A DNA stretch of 53,250 nt from contig NZ_JACSRA010000031.1 of the NCBI RefSeq assembly GCF_014836335.1, positions 1 through 53,250 of the forward strand, read 5' to 3'. A program made the position numbers and the translations under genes. Shown here piece after piece: positions 34,926 through 45,277 of the stretch; the first letter of the stretch is position 1, and the number at the start of each line of letters is the position of its first letter. This stretch comes from Clostridium cibarium (GTDB lineage Bacteria > Bacillota > Clostridia > Clostridiales > Clostridiaceae). The notes under the pieces were generated by a model. It worked only from the letters and a program-made list of their open reading frames with translations. It searched no databases and had not been told where the DNA came from.

Positions 34926-35213
34926 TTATAGCTTTTCTAAATTCACTGCCACACCTTGTCCAAAAAAATATGGTGAAATTAGTAAATAATATTCCCCTTC
35001 TCCTGCCCAAAAATGTTCAACTTCTTCATATTGTTCTTGTATCAGTGTAATTGGTTCTTTTAAATATTGTGCTATAATACTGTACACTTGTTTCAATAAA
35101 TCAGCTTGATTTACAACAACAATTTTTTTATAAAAACCATTTTGGGGATTATATTTAATAACCAAATTTTCATAGTAGGCTTCTTGTGTTATTATTGACT
35201 TTGAATTAATCAT
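34926..35213 (-). CDS. Unrecognised 95-aa protein, first of a two-gene unit
   Basis: An acidic small protein (IITQEAYYENLVIKYNPQN; VNQADLLKQVYSIIAQYL; EHFWAGEGEYYLLISPYFFG). AAAGGATGAT precedes the ATG. A 21-bp sequence found again 15.5 kb away lies 91-111 bp upstream of the start. The next gene (34096-34845) follows at about 80 bp, suggesting an operon. Function unknown. Confidence 0.6.
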   Translation of the reverse strand: MINSKSIITQEAYYENLVIKYNPQNGFYKKIVVVNQADLLKQVYSIIAQYLKEPITLIQEQYEEVEHFWAGEGEYYLLISPYFFGQGVAVNLEKL

Positions 35214-35303
35214 TAGCGATCATCCTTTCTTTTTTGCTCTACATATAATACATAACATACTTTTCATCACTTTCTGTCTCTTACCGAAAATTCTTCTAAA
35301 AAT

Positions 35304-35324
35304 AATAACACTTGTCACCTACTA
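35304..35324. repeat. 21-bp direct repeat, left copy
   Basis: Contains AACACTTGTCACCTACTA and is identical over 21 bases to 50866-50886 in the same orientation. It lies about 90 bp upstream of the start at 35213. It may be a regulatory box shared with the TPR gene or the edge of a cargo module. Confidence 0.75.
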
Positions 35325-35363
35325 GGTAATATTCGTATATGTAATTTCCTTTTCATATAAAAA

Positions 35364-35403
35364 AAAGAAAAGCATACATATCAATTATGTTTGCTTTTCT
35401 TTT
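35364..35403 (-). terminator. Terminator overlapping the end of the cytosine methylase gene
   Basis: Arms around AAAGAAAAGCA and TGCTTTTCTTT, with a 12-16 base loop. The hairpin includes the last codons and the stop of the methylase and is followed by T-rich sequence on the minus strand. Confidence 0.7.
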
Positions 35404-36722
35404 AAAATTTGTTTTATTGTTCTTGCTATCACTTCAGCCATTATTGGCGGTACTGCATTTCCAACTTGAACATATTGCCACGTTCTTGGCCCTTCAAATT
35501 TAAAGTTATCAGGAAAACTCTGTATTCTTGCAGCCTCTCTTACTGTGAGCGACCTACATTGATTAATATCTGGATGTATATTATAATGCCCATCTTTAGA
35601 GATATGAGCTACAATTGTATGTGGTGTATCTGTCCACCAATGAACTTTAAAACGATCTAGAAACCCATGAGTATTTTTATGATTTCTTGTGTCATCTGGG
35701 AAGTCACAATAATAAATTTGCTTTCCTTCCATTTTTCCTTCTATAGCCATTTTATAGTTTCTGCTATCGAAGTCTTTTATAGTTCTAGCTTTATGATTTA
35801 AAACCCCAATACTATCTTCCCTCATTAATTTTTGAAAATCAGATAACTTTCTCTTATCATTATAAGAATAGCTAACAACTTTAAAATCTTCTCCTTCTCC
35901 TGGTGATAAAGCAGGTAAGTCCCCAATAACATTTTTTGTATTCATATCTTCCTTAACTAACCCAGCATTACTTAAAAAATCTGGATACTCCATATTGAAG
36001 TCATCTTTAACTCCAATTAAAATCATTCTTTTTCTGTTTTCATATACACCAAAATCCTTTGAGTTTAATATATTTTCTTTATGATTCTTACTTTTTCCAG
36101 ACATTAATTTATAGCCTATCTCTTTAAATTCGCTTTCAATTTCATTAAAAATAGCACCATTTTTAGCAGTTAAAATACCTGGAACATTTTCAAATACAAA
36201 TAATTTAGGTGAAAAATGATTTACTATTTCTTTATAATATTTAAATAAGTAATTTCTTTTATCTTCAACTACTTTTTCTTTCATTCTAGATCTTCCTATA
36301 ATTGAATATGCTTGGCAAGGTGGGCCACCAATAATTACGTCAACAGAAGATTTATTATTATATTTCATAGAGTCTTCAATCAATTCTATAATTTCTTCAA
36401 TGCTTACTACTCCATCCTCTTCTTGTGGATTTCCAAATGCTTTATTTATTACTTCTTTTTCTAATTTCATCTTTAACTCTGGATACTTTTTAAAGATAAT
36501 TTCTCTAGATTTTTCTATTGTTTTATAATCTATACTATTTTTCAGGTACTCATTATAAGTTGCTAAATCATTTCTATTTTTTAAATAATAAAAACAACTC
36601 CTTGTCTTTAAAGTTTCACATGCCCATTTCTCTTTTTCAACATGAGCTATAACCTCAAACCCTTGCGTATAAAACCCCTCAGTTAAGCCACCTGCACCTG
36701 AAAATAAGTCAATTACTACCAA
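35385..36722 (-). CDS. DNA (cytosine-5)-methyltransferase (DrmMII-like)
   Basis: A C5 methylase of about 445 residues with the motifs in canonical order: I (VVIDLFSGAGGLTEGF), IV (IIGGPPCQAYS with catalytic Cys), VI (FVFENVPGIL), VIII (GVYENRKRMILIGV), the target-recognition region, IX (RSLTVREAARIQSFPD) and X (VQVGNAVPPIMA). It should mark host DNA as self. The start is uncertain: TTG at 36722 lies six bases after GTGAGGTG; GTG at 36731 and TTG at 36746 are alternatives. A terminator lies between it and the operon upstream, so it has its own promoter. In DISARM class 2 such an enzyme is the protective methylase. Confidence 0.9.
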   Translation of the reverse strand: MVVIDLFSGAGGLTEGFYTQGFEVIAHVEKEKWACETLKTRSCFYYLKNRNDLATYNEYLKNSIDYKTIEKSREIIFKKYPELKMKLEKEVINKAFGNPQEEDGVVSIEEIIELIEDSMKYNNKSSVDVIIGGPPCQAYSIIGRSRMKEKVVEDKRNYLFKYYKEIVNHFSPKLFVFENVPGILTAKNGAIFNEIESEFKEIGYKLMSGKSKNHKENILNSKDFGVYENRKRMILIGVKDDFNMEYPDFLSNAGLVKEDMNTKNVIGDLPALSPGEGEDFKVVSYSYNDKRKLSDFQKLMREDSIGVLNHKARTIKDFDSRNYKMAIEGKMEGKQIYYCDFPDDTRNHKNTHGFLDRFKVHWWTDTPHTIVAHISKDGHYNIHPDINQCRSLTVREAARIQSFPDNFKFEGPRTWQYVQVGNAVPPIMAEVIARTIKQILKEKQT

Positions 36723-36820
36723 TCTGCTCACCTCACTTCTGTACAACCATTCTTAATTATACCAGGTACGCATCTATAACACAATTTTTTTAAGTTAAGA
36801 TCTTCTTTATTCTCAATATA

Positions 36821-36847
36821 AAAAGAGTAATCACCGATTACTCTTTT
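36821..36847 (-). terminator. Terminator of the drmD-mod-res-drmABC operon
   Basis: Perfect 12-base arms (AAAAGAGTAATC and its complement) with a three-base loop, three bases after the DrmC-like stop. It isolates the cytosine methylase gene from the operon. Confidence 0.85.
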
Positions 36848-36850
36848 AAA

Positions 36851-37564
36851 CTATATCTTTTCAAAAACTTTTTTCTTTATAAGTTCATTAAATATTTTCT
36901 CAATTTGAATACATTTATCATTAGAATTGAAAACAACACCCATTTCAATATTTCCTAAAATTCCATGATATGATAAATTTGATGATGTTACAATTCCTTT
37001 CTGTTTGTCAGAAACTATTACCTTAGCATGTAATGCCGCCATTTTATCTTTACCATCTGCCTTATAGTTATATATACTCAAAAATTTACCTTTATACATA
37101 ACTAGATTTTTGAACTGACTTTCTTTACTATAAAAATCATTTACAAACAATTTTACTATTACTCCTGATTTGACTTTGTCGATTATTTTTTCAATTTTAT
37201 CATCCACATAATCAGAAACTGAATATCCTGTAATTAGTATGCTTTTGTTAGACTCATTGATTAGTTCATCAATAACAGTATGAGTCTTTCTCGATTTTAT
37301 ATTAAAAGAAACAGGTGCTGTAACTACAATGTCAAATTCATCATTCTTCTTGTTGTTATGCATATAATAAGCTATTTCTATAACTTTAATTTTTTCTTCA
37401 AAGGACAAATTAGGAAACATTTTATTAATCAACTGAATTGACTTAATATTATTGGTGCAAAATAGATGCTCTACTCCTTTTTCTTCTACTAGTTTATTAA
37501 TTACTTCAAACTCACAAATAAGATTTTTATTTAATATATCAATGTTTATATTTCTATTCCACAT
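36851..37564 (-). CDS. drmC: DrmC-like phospholipase D-family protein
   Basis: A 237-residue protein with one HKD motif (LHAKVIVSDKQKGIVTSSNL near 185-204). An SILITGYSVSDYVDDKIE segment lies in the middle, where PLD-like nucleases have their first half. Single-HKD proteins act as dimers. DrmC is the PLD component of DISARM; its nuclease activity is not firmly established. The start overlaps the end of the DrmB-like gene by 19 bases, showing tight coupling. The assignment rests on the PLD motif and the order drmA-drmB-drmC. Confidence 0.8.
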   Translation of the reverse strand: MWNRNINIDILNKNLICEFEVINKLVEEKGVEHLFCTNNIKSIQLINKMFPNLSFEEKIKVIEIAYYMHNNKKNDEFDIVVTAPVSFNIKSRKTHTVIDELINESNKSILITGYSVSDYVDDKIEKIIDKVKSGVIVKLFVNDFYSKESQFKNLVMYKGKFLSIYNYKADGKDKMAALHAKVIVSDKQKGIVTSSNLSYHGILGNIEMGVVFNSNDKCIQIEKIFNELIKKKVFEKI

Positions 37565-39288
37565 TCAGTTCTCACCAATTCATCAAAATATCCATTAACC
37601 TGTCTGCCACTTAATGTAAGTAGAGTACATCTATCCAGCAATCTATTCCCACTTTCGCACGATGTCTCTGATATCATAGTGCAAGAATGACAAGCTGCAC
37701 CATTTATTCTTTGTTGCTCTGGTTCTAAAGTCATGCATCTTGGGTCTGTTGTGCAAGTTATTGAATTCTTCAATGCATTTAAAAGTATTTCAGTAAAATT
37801 ACATATACGGCCCATTTCTACTAATCCACCTAACGAACCTTCCTTATCAGAACTGCCAGTGTATAATAAAACACCACACATATTTTCACTAAAATATATT
37901 CTTTCTTTTATTGCAGCCGACGAATATCCACATTTCATTGACAACTCTTTTATTAATACATGGGCAAAAGTATGAAGCAATACATAAACTATATTTTTAG
38001 ATTTAGCATTTTTCCATCCCTTTTCTTCAATATATTTATCATAATGCTCCGTATATTTTTTTGAAAGTTTATGTATATGTGGATCATCACTCCACTTATT
38101 TATACTTTCTTTATTGAATTCTATAAAAATCCCCTCACCATTAATATTTACAGCTGGAAGCCATCTATCATTCGGATTTACTGAAAGCTTAGTTATTCCT
38201 ACTGGTTCATCCACTTCAGGTTCAGGTGAATCATTTCTCATAAAACCTAATAAAACTAATACTTCTCTAAGTCTGTGTACTTTTATTATTCTGCTAAAAT
38301 ACTTTTCTAAATATGAAGGCAAAACCTCTTCTTCAGCCTTAAAGTAATCTTCCCTTTTATAATCAAAATCTTCAAAATGAGTTATTGCTGAATATTCCAT
38401 TTCTTTAATTTCAACGTATTCTTTTATTTTATCATCTCGCCTCTTTAAAGCATCCTTAAATTCCTGAAAACTGTATTTAGGTTTAAAATGTTTATCATAA
38501 ACTTTTTCGTCCGCATCCTCACCCAAATACTCCCTCAGATCCTTTATTGATTTATAATGTTCATCTATTAAAGAATATAATGGATTTATCCAAGGTGGAA
38601 TGGAAATAGCACTTCTTAATACTGGAAAATATACATTAGATGCACCTCTTTGAAGTGGCACAACACCTTTTTTACACTTATTATATTCTTTTTTTCCTGG
38701 TCTATGTGGATATCTACCAGTACACATAAATCCGCTAAAGTTCTTAATTTCTGTCGCACCAGTCATACTTCTTGAATCTCCACACTCACAGATTACCTTT
38801 AAATCACCTAGCGAAGATGTATTACCTGTTGATATAAGTTTCATTTTACCTGTGCAGTTTGTTTCTCCATGATGAACCCACCATTTCCAAGGAAAATCAT
38901 CTAAATGTCCATCTTTACATGAAACTATAAACCTTGCTGGATATGCTGGTTTACCACAGTCTGGACATGTTGGCCCAAACTTAAGATATTTCTCTAGTTC
39001 AAAATCATCTCTTATATCAAATAATCTATTGCATTTTTTACTTGAGCATATATGATAGTTAGGAAAAGATACTACTGGTAGATCTTCTTTGAAAGAAGTT
39101 CTTGGTGATAAAAAATAATCCACACCTAAATACGATGCTAGTCTAGCATCTGTTATTCTCCTTCCTGTATTCTTCCAATAGTTAGTATCTAATATAACAA
39201 CAGAATCTTTTACTGAGTCCAAAATTGCTCCTGGCCCAAAAGTTGTAATTAATTGTCCTGGTCTAATCTCACCTAGTTTATTTATCAC
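37546..39288 (-). CDS. drmB: DrmB-like DUF1998 protein
   Basis: A 580-residue protein. The N-terminal region begins RPGQLITTFGPGAILD. Zinc-binding cysteines follow (CSSKKCNRLF and CPDCGKPAYPARFIVSCKDG), with HLDDFPW. The C-terminal DUF1998 part has LLHTFAHVLIKELSMKCGYS, MCGVLLYTGSSDKEGSLGGL and a Cys-rich end (CHSCTMISETSCESGN). DUF1998 proteins partner DrmA-type helicases in DISARM. It starts at GTG, with GAGGGGGTG just upstream, two bases after the helicase stop. Confidence 0.85.
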   Translation of the reverse strand: MINKLGEIRPGQLITTFGPGAILDSVKDSVVILDTNYWKNTGRRITDARLASYLGVDYFLSPRTSFKEDLPVVSFPNYHICSSKKCNRLFDIRDDFELEKYLKFGPTCPDCGKPAYPARFIVSCKDGHLDDFPWKWWVHHGETNCTGKMKLISTGNTSSLGDLKVICECGDSRSMTGATEIKNFSGFMCTGRYPHRPGKKEYNKCKKGVVPLQRGASNVYFPVLRSAISIPPWINPLYSLIDEHYKSIKDLREYLGEDADEKVYDKHFKPKYSFQEFKDALKRRDDKIKEYVEIKEMEYSAITHFEDFDYKREDYFKAEEEVLPSYLEKYFSRIIKVHRLREVLVLLGFMRNDSPEPEVDEPVGITKLSVNPNDRWLPAVNINGEGIFIEFNKESINKWSDDPHIHKLSKKYTEHYDKYIEEKGWKNAKSKNIVYVLLHTFAHVLIKELSMKCGYSSAAIKERIYFSENMCGVLLYTGSSDKEGSLGGLVEMGRICNFTEILLNALKNSITCTTDPRCMTLEPEQQRINGAACHSCTMISETSCESGNRLLDRCTLLTLSGRQVNGYFDELVRTECGIEI

Positions 39289-39290
39289 AA

Positions 39291-42200
39291 CTACACCCCC
39301 TCATAGTAATATAATGCAGAAGCTGTTTCAACTTCCCTCATTGAATTAAGTGTAGGCTTTTCTTTATCATTGATATACTTGTCATAATAATTTAATAGCC
39401 TATTACATTTGTCCGTATTAACAACATAATAAAATAAGTTTTTTTCTTCTTCATTTAGACGCTTCCAATCATCTAAGAATATATCAATTTCCTTTTCTGT
39501 ATCAGTTAAATTTAATATCTCAACATTTTTCACCCTGTCTAATATTATCTGCTTAGCTTCATTAATAATCATATCATCAATAGTATCAATATTCCCCGCC
39601 CCCTTGTTAGGAGCCATATCTACATTCCTAAGTCTAAGTAAAGATACTATTATAGCATGTAAAACTCTATCTCTTGCTCTTGCTGCAAATGGCGTAGCCG
39701 TAGTTCCTTCAACATACCTATATAATTGAGAATGATAAGACACAAAATTCTCATAATGAGATAAATCTCTTGGTCTATACGGATTATATACTGTAATAAC
39801 AAGGCCTGGATATTTTCTTCCTACTCTACTAGTAGCTTGGATATATTCAGAACTTAATTTAGGTTGCCCAGTAACAACCATTAGACCTAATCTATCAATG
39901 TCCATTCCAACCGCTATCATATTAGTTGCGATGGCAGCATCAATACATCCTTTTTCACCTAGACTTTTTTCAAGGTTTTCAAGCACTTGCGGTATTTTAT
40001 AAGAAGGAGTTCTTGATGTTATTTCATCATGTATGTTTATATATCTTTCCTTATCATATCCATATTTTTTTACCAATCTATGAATTCTTGATGGTATGTC
40101 ATCGTCTAAAAGCCTAACTGTACCACCAAGTTCCCTAACGCTGTTGAAATATCCAATTAAAGTTCTATATGGATCTAAATAATCTTTAAATTCATTATTT
40201 TTCAATAAATTTTCAGTTGATTGTAGTAAGACTGAATATATTCTCAATAATGTAGTTTTCATAGACTGTCCGTTAGCACAAACTGCTCCATATAACCTAA
40301 ACGGCTTTTCATCCAAACTTACCTCTTTTGCAAAGAATGAATCTTCTACTGAAAAACCACTCGGTGGAAATTGAAAATATTCATTTCTTCCATATAGGCA
40401 TCTTATTTGCTCCCCAGCATTTTTAATTGTTGCTGTTGATACAATGTATTTGGGCAAAATTATTTTTCCATCAATATTAGCTTTACACATTTCTTCTACT
40501 GCTGTTTCATATCCACCATAAATTGTTCCTAATGGCCCTGTTATTAAATGTAATTCATCTTGTATAATTAGCTCAGGTGGATAAAATGGTTTAATGCCCT
40601 TAATGGTTCTAGTTGCCTTATGACTTCCTGAACTTTGATGACTATTATGCCCTTCTTCACCTTCAGAAATAAATCCACATCTTGGACATAGTCTATTTGT
40701 CCTTCCAAATAGCAGTGCGGTCTTTTCATCCCATGCTAACCTTGCAAACTTATCTACAGTAGAAATTATTACAGTAGGACATTTCCTATAAATTTCTTCG
40801 TCTACAAGGAAAACGGGTATTTTGTGTTTATTAAAATAACACTTTTTATTACTACAATGTATCTCCACCTTATTCTCTACTAAGTCCACATTATAATCTT
40901 CATCTTTTATTTTGTTTCCACAACAAGGACACTGAATTATCTGTTTGGTTAATTTATTAAAAGTTGCCTTAACCTTCTGTGGATCTTCATCTTCAAATTC
41001 ACTAAATTTATTAGGCGTAACAGTTCCACCTACCCAAAATCCAATAGAAATTTCACTATTTCCAAATTTACCTTGGCTCTTACACCTTATCATTTCAGCT
41101 GCACTAATCATTTTAAGTAATCTATCTCTTTGTTGTGTTGTAAGTAACCTAAGTGTATATCTTAAAAATACTGTAACCCCACCATCTTTTTCATATTCAA
41201 CACATTCATTTGAGCTAATTCTTCTATAACCTATTATAAAAGCTGCAATTCCTAAATATGCCTCGGTCTTCCCTCCACCTGTAGGGAAAAATAATAAATC
41301 TACTATATCTCTTTCTTTAGAAGACGGCTCTACTATCCCTTCTATATTTAATAATACAAACGCTATTTGGAATGGTCTCCAACTTGAATGCTCCTTCTCA
41401 AGTTCATCCTTTAGTGAGCATACTACCCCTTTACTATTTTTCTTTGAAAACATATCCATACTTCTTTGGAGAAACATAACTTGGTTAGCAAAGCAAAATG
41501 ATTGTAGAACTTTATCATTGTTTTCTATTAGTTCAATACCTTTTTTTATTCTGTCTAATGCCATCTCACATTGGTAAATTATAGACCTTGCATCTTCATT
41601 GAAATCTTTATCGTAAATTAACTCATTATTTTTTAGTCCATTAATCCATAACTCATATTTCTCTGGAATAATACTCAGAATTTCAATTATTTTAGATTTA
41701 TTTTTAGGATTAGAAAAATATTTCATTGAAAATACTTTTTCATCAACACCTTCTAATATTGTACTTACAGAAGGGATCTCATAACTTGGTATAAATGATG
41801 ATTTAACTTTTTTAGCAAGTTCATTATTTTCATTTTCCCAAACAACTGCACAGCCATATCCTCTTGAGAATACTGGTTTATTTCTATAAAGATAATCATC
41901 AATCTCATTTTTTGTGTTAATGCTGTTTAATTCTGAAATAAATACACTCTTACCATCTTCTCCATACACTTCTAATTCCACTTGAAACATCATGTTTTCA
42001 ATCTTTTCGGAAGATGTACTTCTCATGTTTGATAAGAATACTGCAACCATTATAGTATTAGTATTCTTAAGCTTGTATTTCAATAAATTAATAAATACTC
42101 CTTCATCTATCTCAAATTTAGTTTCTTTACTAAATGGCGACAATTCTATTTCAAACGGTTTGTGTTTTCCTTCACGTTGCCATCCAGTACGTATAGATTT

Positions 42201-42620
42201 TTTTTTCTTCTTCTCTGTTTCACCTTCAGGAGTCTCTATTTCTTCTTGAACTTTATAATATTCACCCCATCTTGCAATTCCTAATACTCTTTCTTCTGAG
42301 CCATCTATATAAAAATTAAATCCTATAGAGGACTGTTGTTTAAATCCTTTTTTCTGTACTTTATTTTCTTCTTCTAAATCCTCGTCTGTTGCTTTCCTAA
42401 ACATATTTTCATTAGCATATTTATCACTTCCTATAGCCTCTAACTCTTCATCATAATCGTCAATATCGCTATCCATAGGTTGTAATATTCCTGTAATGTA
42501 ACTAGCAACTGGTGATTCACTTAATATCTCTTCTTTTTCATATGGCCCTATTAAGTCACTTCTTAGATCATTAATTAGTATCTTTCTAACCTCTCTATAT
42601 TTTCTCAAATCATTATCCAT
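39291..42620 (-). CDS. drmA: DrmA-like helicase
   Basis: A protein of 1109 residues. The N-terminal half is specific (acidic, lysine-rich near 130-145). The helicase core starts with Walker A FFPTGGGKTEAYLG near 447. A Cys-rich insert follows (CPCCGNKIKDEDY; CPRCGF), then the DEAH-like box IIQDELHLITGPLGT. The C-terminal lobe has ATNMIAVGMDIDRLGLMVV and the motif VI region YIQATSRVGRKYPGLV. GTTATPFAARARDR is typical of DrmA relatives. The start at 42620 has GGGAG nine bases upstream and overlaps the Res stop by eight bases. DrmA with DrmB probably senses or loads on foreign DNA. Confidence 0.87.
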   Translation of the reverse strand: MDNDLRKYREVRKILINDLRSDLIGPYEKEEILSESPVASYITGILQPMDSDIDDYDEELEAIGSDKYANENMFRKATDEDLEEENKVQKKGFKQQSSIGFNFYIDGSEERVLGIARWGEYYKVQEEIETPEGETEKKKKKSIRTGWQREGKHKPFEIELSPFSKETKFEIDEGVFINLLKYKLKNTNTIMVAVFLSNMRSTSSEKIENMMFQVELEVYGEDGKSVFISELNSINTKNEIDDYLYRNKPVFSRGYGCAVVWENENNELAKKVKSSFIPSYEIPSVSTILEGVDEKVFSMKYFSNPKNKSKIIEILSIIPEKYELWINGLKNNELIYDKDFNEDARSIIYQCEMALDRIKKGIELIENNDKVLQSFCFANQVMFLQRSMDMFSKKNSKGVVCSLKDELEKEHSSWRPFQIAFVLLNIEGIVEPSSKERDIVDLLFFPTGGGKTEAYLGIAAFIIGYRRISSNECVEYEKDGGVTVFLRYTLRLLTTQQRDRLLKMISAAEMIRCKSQGKFGNSEISIGFWVGGTVTPNKFSEFEDEDPQKVKATFNKLTKQIIQCPCCGNKIKDEDYNVDLVENKVEIHCSNKKCYFNKHKIPVFLVDEEIYRKCPTVIISTVDKFARLAWDEKTALLFGRTNRLCPRCGFISEGEEGHNSHQSSGSHKATRTIKGIKPFYPPELIIQDELHLITGPLGTIYGGYETAVEEMCKANIDGKIILPKYIVSTATIKNAGEQIRCLYGRNEYFQFPPSGFSVEDSFFAKEVSLDEKPFRLYGAVCANGQSMKTTLLRIYSVLLQSTENLLKNNEFKDYLDPYRTLIGYFNSVRELGGTVRLLDDDIPSRIHRLVKKYGYDKERYINIHDEITSRTPSYKIPQVLENLEKSLGEKGCIDAAIATNMIAVGMDIDRLGLMVVTGQPKLSSEYIQATSRVGRKYPGLVITVYNPYRPRDLSHYENFVSYHSQLYRYVEGTTATPFAARARDRVLHAIIVSLLRLRNVDMAPNKGAGNIDTIDDMIINEAKQIILDRVKNVEILNLTDTEKEIDIFLDDWKRLNEEEKNLFYYVVNTDKCNRLLNYYDKYINDKEKPTLNSMREVETASALYYYEGV

Positions 42621-45273
42621 TATTTTCATCTCCCATATTTTCAGCTAAACCTTTGGTAAATGCAAATGTATTATCTAATTTAATCTTATCATCTGCAATT
42701 AAACAATACTCCCATTCTTTTCCCCCATCAACTTTACTTGCATACTCACACCACTGTATAGCAGCAACTGCTTTCTCTTTAACATTCTTGCTATCGACTT
42801 CTATTCTATTTTTAATCTCTACTAAATATTTTCTATCATCAGTCTCTACAATAAAATCAGGATTATATTGTTTACCGCTTTTATAAAATATTCCAATTTG
42901 ATTTAATGGTGGTTTTACCCACTTTAAAACTTCTTTGTCTTCTTCTAAAATAACAGCAAATTTTCTTTCAGCATCACTATCAAACGCCACTTTATCATAA
43001 TAAGACTTCTTAAAACCAGTATATATATATTTTCTAATCTCATTTTTATTTTTAATTTCTTTCCTAAAATTGATTTCTCCATCGGTCTTTTTTATATGTT
43101 TTGTAAACCCACTAAATACAATAAAATCCTGCTCTACATTATATAAAACTTCTGTTTCATCAATGATATTTTCGTAAATTTGCTTTTTAATATCTTCTAC
43201 TATTAAATAGCCGTATCTCCTAACAATCTGATTTATACTTTCTTCATCCCTATTTATATGTTTAATATATTGATTTACTATATTCATAATATATTCTGCA
43301 TCTTCATAACTGAATTCAGGAATCGCATCTAAAAGCATACACGCTAATGTATTTTCTCCGTCTTCTACCGCAAGAGATATGGCTTCGACTTCTTCCAATA
43401 ACTTATTATTTAATAGATCATATCTTTCAATTATAGATTTTTCATTTTCAAAGTTTTTAATATTGCATTTTATATTAAAATCTTTAAAGCTTACAGAAGT
43501 ATTAAAACTTATACTTATTTTAGGAATATCTATATTTTTTTCAGCAAATTGTGCTATTTTATTCTTAAACTCTTCTTTTGATAAAATCTTATTTTGAATC
43601 TCCTCATTAGACATATCTTTTTGTATGCTCTTATTCAGTTGTTCATGTAATACTACTTGTGATTCTACTTGTTCATCTTCTATTCTTTCTGTTTTATCAA
43701 TGAAATCAAATAGACTAACATTTTGAAAACCAGTGTTTACTTCTTTACTCTTTTTGGGTACAAAACCTTTTAAATAACTTGCATACAAGTTGTTTATATT
43801 ATCTTCTTTTAATAATTCATTCGATTTCTTTATATTGTTCATCTTTATTGCATATTGAATTTCACTTTCTTTATTGTCAAATATAGACTCTATACTAACT
43901 TGCTGAATATCTTCGATATCCTTATCATCTAAATTTCTTGTCTTAAATATAGGATTTTCCCTAACGTCATCTATTATTTCTCTATAGTGTTCATGTGCTA
44001 CAATCTCCAATGTATCTAACTGTTCGTTTCCTGTTATTTTACCAAAAGGTAGTCTTAATCCTCTACCTATTGTCTGAATTGCTAAAACATCACTCTTTGC
44101 AGCATTTAAAGGTATAATAGTAAATAAATTGTTGACATCCCAACCCTCTTTTAATTTGTATACATGTAAAACTATTTCTATTGGATTTGTGTTTTCTTCT
44201 ATAGTTAATAACTTTTGTATATTTTCTTCTGTTTCTTCACTACCAGTCCCTGAATGTATCTCAATTACCTTTCCCCTGTACTTTCCTTCAAAAAATTCAT
44301 CTGAGTCAATTAACTTTTTTACTTCTGAGGCATGGTTAGTATCTTTACACGAAACTAATACTATTGGTTTAACTAACGTCAATTGATTTACTGAACAATA
44401 TTCGTAAATATTTTTTTTCCTTTCTTCATGCAGTTTAATTCCGTCTTTTAATTTCATCTCTTCTATATCTTTATCTGAATATCCACCAGTATTGGTTCTT
44501 CCTACGACTACTGGTATCTTTAAATACCTTCCCGCTGCTTTGGCAAGATCATAAGTAAAAATAATGTTCTTATTAGATAATTTAGGTGTAGCTGTAAATT
44601 CAAGTCCTAGTATTGGTTTTAAATCATCTATTGCCTTTTTAGATGCTGGAGCATAATATCTATGAGATTCATCCATACAAATTACTAGATCGTCAAAGCT
44701 TCTTAATATATTAGCAAATGAAGCACCAAGTAATTCATTATATTTATGGAACTTAAATTCCACATCTCCTCTATTGAAAATCTTACCAATATTAAAAATG
44801 AAAATTTCCACATTATTTTTCGATTTTTCATCTAAAGCAATTTGACTGTATTTAAGATAGTTTTCTCCATCATATACCCGTGGTTCACCAAAATCATCTA
44901 ACCCTTTAAATATGTATTTAGGATGAAAAGCATGGAATTCTTTCTTTAACTTTTCATAAATAGTATTTCCAGGAGCTAATATAAAAAAGTGTTTATATCC
45001 TTTTGTTTTATATAAGTAATATATACTTGCACCCATTAATCTAGTTTTTCCTAGTCCAGTTGCCATTGAAAAACAAAATGATGGAAAATTAAACTCTTTA
45101 TCAATTTTTATTGTTTCCTTATTCTCACAATTTATCGTAGCAGTTTCCTCAGCTTGTTCTTTAGAACAACTTTTGTAATCCAATTCTGCACTTATACTCT
45201 CCAAATAACTTAAAGCATCATATTGAGGTTCTCTCAAACTCATATACATTTTTATCTTATCTATTACTTTCAT
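42613..45273 (-). CDS. res: Type III restriction enzyme, Res subunit
   Basis: An 886-residue protein with an SF2 motor and a nuclease. Walker A is in SMATGLGKTRLMGASIYYL. The DEAD-like box is LVICMDESHRYYAP, motif III FTATPKLS, and motif VI TIGRGLRLPFGK. A C-terminal PD-(D/E)xK nuclease follows (NPDFIVETDDRKYLVEIKNR with D, E and K). Type III Res cuts DNA after ATP-driven movement when Mod finds an unmethylated site. The start at 45273 has GTGAGGAA before it, four bases after the Mod stop. It is intact and at the expected size. Its place between Mod and DrmA inside a DISARM-like operon is unusual. Confidence 0.92.
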   Translation of the reverse strand: MKVIDKIKMYMSLREPQYDALSYLESISAELDYKSCSKEQAEETATINCENKETIKIDKEFNFPSFCFSMATGLGKTRLMGASIYYLYKTKGYKHFFILAPGNTIYEKLKKEFHAFHPKYIFKGLDDFGEPRVYDGENYLKYSQIALDEKSKNNVEIFIFNIGKIFNRGDVEFKFHKYNELLGASFANILRSFDDLVICMDESHRYYAPASKKAIDDLKPILGLEFTATPKLSNKNIIFTYDLAKAAGRYLKIPVVVGRTNTGGYSDKDIEEMKLKDGIKLHEERKKNIYEYCSVNQLTLVKPIVLVSCKDTNHASEVKKLIDSDEFFEGKYRGKVIEIHSGTGSEETEENIQKLLTIEENTNPIEIVLHVYKLKEGWDVNNLFTIIPLNAAKSDVLAIQTIGRGLRLPFGKITGNEQLDTLEIVAHEHYREIIDDVRENPIFKTRNLDDKDIEDIQQVSIESIFDNKESEIQYAIKMNNIKKSNELLKEDNINNLYASYLKGFVPKKSKEVNTGFQNVSLFDFIDKTERIEDEQVESQVVLHEQLNKSIQKDMSNEEIQNKILSKEEFKNKIAQFAEKNIDIPKISISFNTSVSFKDFNIKCNIKNFENEKSIIERYDLLNNKLLEEVEAISLAVEDGENTLACMLLDAIPEFSYEDAEYIMNIVNQYIKHINRDEESINQIVRRYGYLIVEDIKKQIYENIIDETEVLYNVEQDFIVFSGFTKHIKKTDGEINFRKEIKNKNEIRKYIYTGFKKSYYDKVAFDSDAERKFAVILEEDKEVLKWVKPPLNQIGIFYKSGKQYNPDFIVETDDRKYLVEIKNRIEVDSKNVKEKAVAAIQWCEYASKVDGGKEWEYCLIADDKIKLDNTFAFTKGLAENMGDENNG

Positions 45274-45277
45274 TGTA

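Noticed and set aside
36746..36770. Longer N-terminus for the cytosine methylase
   Set aside because: Homologous methylases begin just before the LFSGAGG motif, and the better ribosome-binding site supports TTG at 36722.
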